A stretch of 18,748 nucleotides of DNA from Candidatus Poribacteria bacterium (GTDB lineage: Bacteria > Poribacteria > WGA-4E > WGA-3G): assembly GCA_007571355.1 (NCBI GenBank), contig RKRO01000553.1, positions 1-18,748 of the forward strand. Reading direction: 5' to 3'. The position numbers were made by a program, and so were the translations under genes. A model generated the notes under the pieces. It ran no database searches. It was not told the origin of the DNA and saw only the letters and a program-made list of their open reading frames with translations. The first letter of the stretch is position 1, and each line of letters begins with the position of its first letter. This document shows positions 14,433-18,748 of the stretch, piece after piece.

Positions 14433-15878
14433 ATGGGAAAATATGAGATAGTCATCGGCTTAGAAATCCACGCGGAATTATGCACAGAAAGCAAACTTTT
14501 CTGCAATTGTGCTTATACTTTCGGAGCATCAGCGAACGACTGTACCTGTCCAATCTGTTTAGGGATGCCAGGAACATTACCTGTTATCAATAGGCGGGCT
14601 GTTGAGTTTGCGGTTCGAGCTGGTCTGGCGATGGACTGTGAGATCACAACATCCAGCAAATTTGACCGGAAAAACTACTTCTATCCGGACCTGCCAAAGA
14701 ACTACCAAATCTCACAGTATGACATCCCGTTGTGTCAAAACGGACAAGTAACGTTTGAGTTTAATGGCGAACTGCGGACCGTCTCGCTTCGCAGAATCCA
14801 TCTTGAAGAGGACGCAGGGAAATCCATTCACGCCGAAGTTACAGGCGATCCAACCCGTAGTTTCATGGACTTCAATCGTGCTGGTGTCCCGCTCCTCGAA
14901 ATTGTAAGCGAACCTGAACTGCATTCTCCCAAAGAGGCAATCGCCTATTGCCGCGCTGTTAAGGAAATCTTAGAATACATTGAAGTCAGCGATTGTAACA
15001 TGGAAGAGGGGAGTCTCCGATGTGAACCGAACCTCTCCCTCCGTCCTAAGGGGAGCAAAGAATTAGGGACACGCACAGAAATTAAAAACAAAAACTCGTT
15101 TCAAGAACTGATTGATGCAATGGAATACGAAGTAAAGCGGCAAGCACGGATTTTAGATGCAGGTGAAGAAGTCGTCCAAGAGACGCTTCTGTTCGATACA
15201 AGCACCGGCAAGACCGTAGCGATGCGCGGCAAAGAAGAGGCTGACGACTATCGCTACTTCCCGGAACCCGATCTCGTTCACGTCCAGATAAGTGATGCGT
15301 GGATTAGAGAAGTCCGACCAACACTCCCGGAACTTCCCGCAGCGCGTCGAGAACGTTTTATCGCGGATTACGGCATCTCCGCCGAAAACGCCGAATTCTT
15401 GACGATAACGCGACATCTTGCAGAATTCTTTGATGAAGCCGCACAACTCACCGGCGAACCGACCCCCTGCGCCAACTGGATTATGGGTGACTTAACCCGA
15501 CTCCTCAACACCGCAGAAATTGAGATCCAAGATTCAAAAATCACACCTGCCCATCTCAGTGAACTCATCCAGTTGATTGACAACGCGACCATCAGCGGCA
15601 AAATCGCGAAATCTGTGCTTGACGATGCCTTCGAGACAGGTAAGATGCCGAAAGAGATTGTTGAAGAAAAAGGGTTGGCACAAATTACGGATACTTCAGA
15701 GATAGAAGCCATTGTGTTACAGGTCATAGAGGAAAACCCCGGGCCCGCCCAAGATTACCGTGATGGCACGAAGAAAGCGATCGGATTCCTCGTAGGACAG
15801 GTAATGCGCGCCACTCGCGGAAAAGCAAATCCACAACTAGTAAATCAGATTTTGACGCGGGTTTTGTCAACGAATTAG
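14433..15878 (+). CDS. gatB: Aspartyl/glutamyl-tRNA(Asn/Gln) amidotransferase subunit B
   Basis: GatB is the tRNA-binding and kinase subunit of GatCAB, which converts misacylated Glu-tRNA-Gln and Asp-tRNA-Asn to the correct amide. The N-terminus EIVIGLEIHAEL is diagnostic. Zinc-site cysteines appear in FCNC and CTCPICLG. The GatB signature lies in DPTRSFMDFNRAGVPLLEIV. The C-terminal GatB/YqeY domain is seen in DYRDGTKKAIGFLVGQVM and in the final RGKANPQLVNQIL. Length is 481 residues, as usual. ATG at 14433 matches the family N-terminus. In-frame GTG at 14418 and TTG at 14415 would add a few residues. No good Shine-Dalgarno is visible. gatA and gatC are not adjacent. Its presence implies that the organism makes Gln-tRNA and/or Asn-tRNA indirectly. 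Confidence 0.97.
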   Translation: MGKYEIVIGLEIHAELCTESKLFCNCAYTFGASANDCTCPICLGMPGTLPVINRRAVEFAVRAGLAMDCEITTSSKFDRKNYFYPDLPKNYQISQYDIPLCQNGQVTFEFNGELRTVSLRRIHLEEDAGKSIHAEVTGDPTRSFMDFNRAGVPLLEIVSEPELHSPKEAIAYCRAVKEILEYIEVSDCNMEEGSLRCEPNLSLRPKGSKELGTRTEIKNKNSFQELIDAMEYEVKRQARILDAGEEVVQETLLFDTSTGKTVAMRGKEEADDYRYFPEPDLVHVQISDAWIREVRPTLPELPAARRERFIADYGISAENAEFLTITRHLAEFFDEAAQLTGEPTPCANWIMGDLTRLLNTAEIEIQDSKITPAHLSELIQLIDNATISGKIAKSVLDDAFETGKMPKEIVEEKGLAQITDTSEIEAIVLQVIEENPGPAQDYRDGTKKAIGFLVGQVMRATRGKANPQLVNQILTRVLSTN

Positions 15879-15881
15879 GAT
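15852..15881 (+). promoter_or_regulatory. Weak candidate promoter for the restriction-modification operon
   Basis: TTGACG (15852-15857) and TAGGAT (15876-15881) are 18 bases apart, straddling the gatB 3' end. They lie about 75 bases before the first methyltransferase. Only 4 of 6 -10 bases match, so read-through from gatB is an alternative. No control-protein box was seen in the 76-base gap. Confidence 0.25.
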
Positions 15882-15954
15882 ATCCAATGGACTTACCACC
15901 GAAAGGGTAAAAAAATCAGTTAAACCCAAATGTGAGACCAAACAAGGTGAATTT

Positions 15955-16716
15955 ATGAAAAAATTGACATCCATAAACGAAACTCCCAAACTTTTTCCAG
16001 ATACAACGGATGAGGTTAAAAACACAGTATTTTCTACTGAGCGGGTCGTCCAAGCTCCGCCCATGGATTTGCCTGGTTTTCTAAAACCGAATACAAGGTT
16101 GAAAATGGATGGTCTGAAATTCCTATCTCACCTTCCAAAAGAATCAGTGCCCGTAGCGTTCCTTGACCCACAGTATCGGGGCGTGCTTGATAGAATGAAT
16201 TACGGCAATGAGGGAAAGAGTAGAGAGAAACGTAGATGTTCATTGATGCAAATGTCTGAGGAACTGATTGCGGAATTCATTCGGGGCATTGACAATGTGC
16301 TTATCCCATCAGGTCATCTGTTCCTATGGATGGATAAATTTCACTTGTGCCAGGGTTTCAAAACGTGGTTTGACAATACAGACTTAGATGTCGTTGATTT
16401 GATCGTGTGGAATAAAGATAGGTTTGGCATGGGGTACCGATCCAGGCGTGTGAGTGAATATTGTGTTGTGCTACAGAAACATCCAAGAAGGGCGAAAGGG
16501 ATTTGGAAAATTCATAACATCCGCGATGTATGGCTTGAACGCACAAAAACAAAGGAGCATCCGCACCAAAAGCCTATTCACTTACAAGCAGAACTCATTG
16601 CTGCTGTCAGCAATGAAGGCGATTATGTCATAGATCCAGCCGCAGGCTCCTTTTCTGTCATGGAGGCAGCACGCTCAAAAAACCGGAATTTTATTGGTTG
16701 TGATCTGAATGGGTGA
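15955..16716 (+). CDS. DNA amino-methyltransferase M1 (beta-class order, DPQY)
   Basis: This 253-residue site-specific DNA methyltransferase transfers a methyl group from S-adenosylmethionine to an exocyclic amino group of adenine or cytosine. Motif IV is VAFLDPQYRG (D71-Y74). The segment SGHLFLWMDKFHLC follows motif IV. Residues near KPIHLQAELI (about 202-211) form motif X, and the AdoMet-binding motif I DPAAGSFSVMEAA starts at D227. The order IV, X, I defines the beta circular permutation. Motif IV has Gln where the usual (D/N/S)PP(Y/F) has its second Pro. ATG at 15955 has AAGGTG about six bases upstream. The last 8 bases overlap the nuclease start, so the two are co-translated. Target base and site cannot be predicted. 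Confidence 0.9.
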   Translation: MKKLTSINETPKLFPDTTDEVKNTVFSTERVVQAPPMDLPGFLKPNTRLKMDGLKFLSHLPKESVPVAFLDPQYRGVLDRMNYGNEGKSREKRRCSLMQMSEELIAEFIRGIDNVLIPSGHLFLWMDKFHLCQGFKTWFDNTDLDVVDLIVWNKDRFGMGYRSRRVSEYCVVLQKHPRRAKGIWKIHNIRDVWLERTKTKEHPHQKPIHLQAELIAAVSNEGDYVIDPAAGSFSVMEAARSKNRNFIGCDLNG

Positions 16717-17431
16717 AGTGGTAAAAATTAGAGGTAGAATCCCTAAGGAATCTTCTGGTGGATACGCTCGCGTCTTTGGTAATGCAGCATTGGGCGAACT
16801 CATGAGCAAAGTACAAGGAACTGTGATTTCGGCTGGAAGTGAATTAGAGAGACTCATAACGGCAAGAGTGGAAACCATAGATGACTTGGATGCCTTTCTT
16901 CGCAAAGACATCATGCCGGACGGCGTGCTTTTGGCGAAAAAGAAAGAGATTAAGAAGTGTAGTGCGTTAAATGCTCAAGGATCAGAACCCGATTTTATGA
17001 TTTTCAAGAGGCGATCGGGGCACCAACGTTGTCACATTGTTGAATTAAAAGATGGACACATTTTTGATACAAAAAAAGTTGATGGCGATCGTGAAGCACT
17101 GCACGGTTTTGCCAAACGAAATGCTGGACGACTTCCATACAGAGTTTCAACTCACTTTTGTGCCTTTAATCAAGATGACGCTGAAGTCATTTGGAAAGGA
17201 TTCAAGCAGAGAATTGATATTAAAGAGGCGATGACAGGTAGGGAATTCTGTGACCTGCTAGAAATTGATTACGATGAGATTGTGGAAGTTCGTAAATCAG
17301 ATGCTGAGGATAATATCCTCTATTTCCTTGAAGAACTTCTGTGTATCCCGGAAACGAAAAGCCTTATTGAGGATATCCTTTCATCCGACTCTTATCTCAC
17401 AGAGAAGCAAATAGTATTTAAGATTGACTAA
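16709..17431 (+). CDS. Putative type II restriction endonuclease, PD-(D/E)XK type
   Basis: This 240-residue protein has no name I can assign with confidence. A PD-(D/E)XK-like core is visible: E93-P94-D95 in GSEPDFMIFKRR, then after 16 residues E112-L-K114 in CHIVELKDG. This is the spacing of the two metal-binding and catalytic strands in such nucleases. The region before the core (about 1-85) is helical. The region after it contains HGFAKRN and the strand STHFCAFNQ. Its ATG (16709) lies inside the 3' end of M1, overlapping by 8 bases, and a second methyltransferase follows. This position between two methyltransferases strongly supports a restriction enzyme. No helicase or specificity subunit is present, so a simple type II enzyme is most likely. 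Recognition site is unknown. Confidence 0.75.
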   Translation: MGEVVKIRGRIPKESSGGYARVFGNAALGELMSKVQGTVISAGSELERLITARVETIDDLDAFLRKDIMPDGVLLAKKKEIKKCSALNAQGSEPDFMIFKRRSGHQRCHIVELKDGHIFDTKKVDGDREALHGFAKRNAGRLPYRVSTHFCAFNQDDAEVIWKGFKQRIDIKEAMTGREFCDLLEIDYDEIVEVRKSDAEDNILYFLEELLCIPETKSLIEDILSSDSYLTEKQIVFKID

Positions 17432-17479
17432 AACCCTCCTGTACAACAATTGGGCAAAGTGCCTCAGATTTTTAGAAAA

Positions 17480-18745
17480 ATGTACATAGAAAGTCTAAAA
17501 TATCGGGACGAGACATGGGATCTCCAAAATGCCGATACCAAAGCGTACACCCACTGTTTCCATACATACCCGGCAATGATGATTCCGCAAATCGCGCGGA
17601 AACTCCTTAAGGAATACGGCATAAAGGATGGCTGGCTCCTCGACCCATACTGCGGTACCGGCACTTCGCTGGTTGAAGCATCTCTATTCGGTATGCACAG
17701 TGTTGGATGTGACATTAATCCCCTCGTCCGCTTGATAGCAACTGCCAAGTCAACTCCGATTTGCCTGTCCACCTTAGACAAAACGGTAAGCAAGTTGAAC
17801 GAGCATCTTTTTCAAATTGAATTCCGAGACAGTAAGATACCTGATGCTCCAATTCCTAATATCCTTAATCTTGAGTATTGGTTCTCTGAAGAATCCATCA
17901 AATATCTTGCTTATTTACGCGATTGGATTAACAAGGTAGAAGATGAAACCGTCCGGAATTTTATGTGGGTCGCGTTTTCAGAGACGGTCCGAGAGGTCTC
18001 TTATACGCGGAATGGAGAGTTTAAATTATACCGCATGCCTGCCGAAAAACTTGGAAGTTTCAAACCTGACGTGTTCGGTATCTTCAGCAAGAAACTCAGC
18101 AGGAACAGGAACGGTTTGGCAACGTTTCTTGAAAAACAGAAAAATGTCGAGGTATCCGTATCTGATGCAAACACTGTTCAAGGGGAACTCCCCTTACCGC
18201 GGCCACTCGGCGGTTATGATATAGTGATTACATCTCCTCCGTATGGAGATTCACACACGACAGTCGCATACGGACAATATTCGCGGCTTGCAGCGGAATG
18301 GATAGGCTTGCCGAATGCTCGCAAAATTGACAAACTCGCAATGGGTGGACAGCATTCAAAAGAAATATTGAGGGATTCGCCAATATCACCTGCTATTGAC
18401 AAAATCCGTTTCGTCGATGAAAAGCGGGCGCGAGAGGTGTCGGCGTTTTACATTGACCTTGGACGCAGCATCAATTCAATAGCCCAAGTGCTTTCCCCAC
18501 GCGCTACAGTTTGCTATGTAGTAGGTAATCGCCGAGTCAAAGAGGTGATGCTGCCGACAGATGAATTTGTTGTTGATGCCTTTCATCAATACGGGTTCAC
18601 ACATAAGGCTACCATCGTCAGAAACATACCGAACAAACGAATGCCGAAGAAAAACAGCCCTTCCAATATCGCAGGTGAAACAGCTACAACGATGCACGAA
18701 GAAAATATCGTCATCTGTCAGAGGCCAACGCATACATGGCAATAG
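17480..18745 (+). CDS. DNA methyltransferase M2 (motif I before SPPY motif IV)
   Basis: This protein is a second S-adenosylmethionine-dependent DNA methyltransferase of about 421 residues. Residue numbers count from ATG 17480. A motif X-like segment HTYPAMMIPQIARKLL comes first, then motif I DPYCGTGTSLVEA (from D55). About 190 residues later comes motif IV DIVITSPPYGDS, with TSPPY at 251-255. The long stretch between motifs I and IV could hold the target recognition domain, an alpha-like arrangement and the opposite permutation to M1. SPPY is the form usual in cytosine-N4 enzymes. The start is uncertain: TTG at 17450 and GTG at 17459 are in frame and closer to the nuclease stop, but none has a good Shine-Dalgarno. 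The frame ends with TAG three bases before the window end, so the gene appears complete. Confidence 0.87.
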   Translation: MYIESLKYRDETWDLQNADTKAYTHCFHTYPAMMIPQIARKLLKEYGIKDGWLLDPYCGTGTSLVEASLFGMHSVGCDINPLVRLIATAKSTPICLSTLDKTVSKLNEHLFQIEFRDSKIPDAPIPNILNLEYWFSEESIKYLAYLRDWINKVEDETVRNFMWVAFSETVREVSYTRNGEFKLYRMPAEKLGSFKPDVFGIFSKKLSRNRNGLATFLEKQKNVEVSVSDANTVQGELPLPRPLGGYDIVITSPPYGDSHTTVAYGQYSRLAAEWIGLPNARKIDKLAMGGQHSKEILRDSPISPAIDKIRFVDEKRAREVSAFYIDLGRSINSIAQVLSPRATVCYVVGNRRVKEVMLPTDEFVVDAFHQYGFTHKATIVRNIPNKRMPKKNSPSNIAGETATTMHEENIVICQRPTHTWQ

Positions 18746-18748
18746 GAC

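Noticed and set aside
15955..18745. A BREX, DISARM or type I/III defence locus
   Set aside because: No helicase, large ATPase, specificity subunit or PglX/DrmA-like gene is present. Two small methyltransferases and one small nuclease fit a type II system.

Overview
This window comes from a Gram-negative (diderm) bacterium of medium GC content. It carries lipopolysaccharide (LPS) export genes, a periplasmic lytic transglycosylase, sigma-54, and the GatB subunit of the tRNA-dependent amidation pathway. GatB, long-form HPF, TPR-rich proteins, CTGAAAA-type intergenic repeats and a GGCGAGGTT-type palindrome suggest a non-proteobacterial lineage such as Candidatus Poribacteria. That placement is inference and could not be tested here.

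Layout. (1) 1-5845, plus strand: an envelope and regulation cluster of lpxL-like acyltransferase, lptC, lptA, lptB, rpoN and long-form hpf. The order lptC-lptA-lptB-rpoN-hpf matches the well-known proteobacterial cluster, but ptsN and rapZ are absent. LpxL finishes lipid A; LptC and LptA form the periplasmic bridge and LptB is the ATPase of LPS export. (2) 5936-10867, plus strand: valS, a PaaI-type hotdog thioesterase and nadB (first step of NAD synthesis). (3) 10985-13234, minus strand: a Slt-type lytic transglycosylase with a long TPR region, convergent with nadB across a perfect palindrome. (4) 13491-15878, plus strand: a short aldo/keto reductase, then a structured gap of about 170 bases, then gatB. 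(5) 15955-18745, plus strand: a tight three-gene restriction-modification (R-M) locus. It holds a methyltransferase with motif IV before motif I, a PD-(D/E)XK-type nuclease overlapping it by 8 bases, and a second methyltransferase with motif I before motif IV.

The R-M triad is the accessory part and the best candidate for an interesting system. It pairs two circularly permuted amino-methyltransferases with one nuclease that I cannot assign to a named family. Other notable points are an extra block of about 95 residues in the core-binding region of sigma-54, a missing conventional start for lptC, a thioesterase whose family N-terminal motif is encoded just upstream of its only start codon, and a nested inverted-repeat element upstream of gatB.

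No tRNA, rRNA, CRISPR array, insertion sequence or integrase was recognised. No gap between genes exceeds 300 bases.
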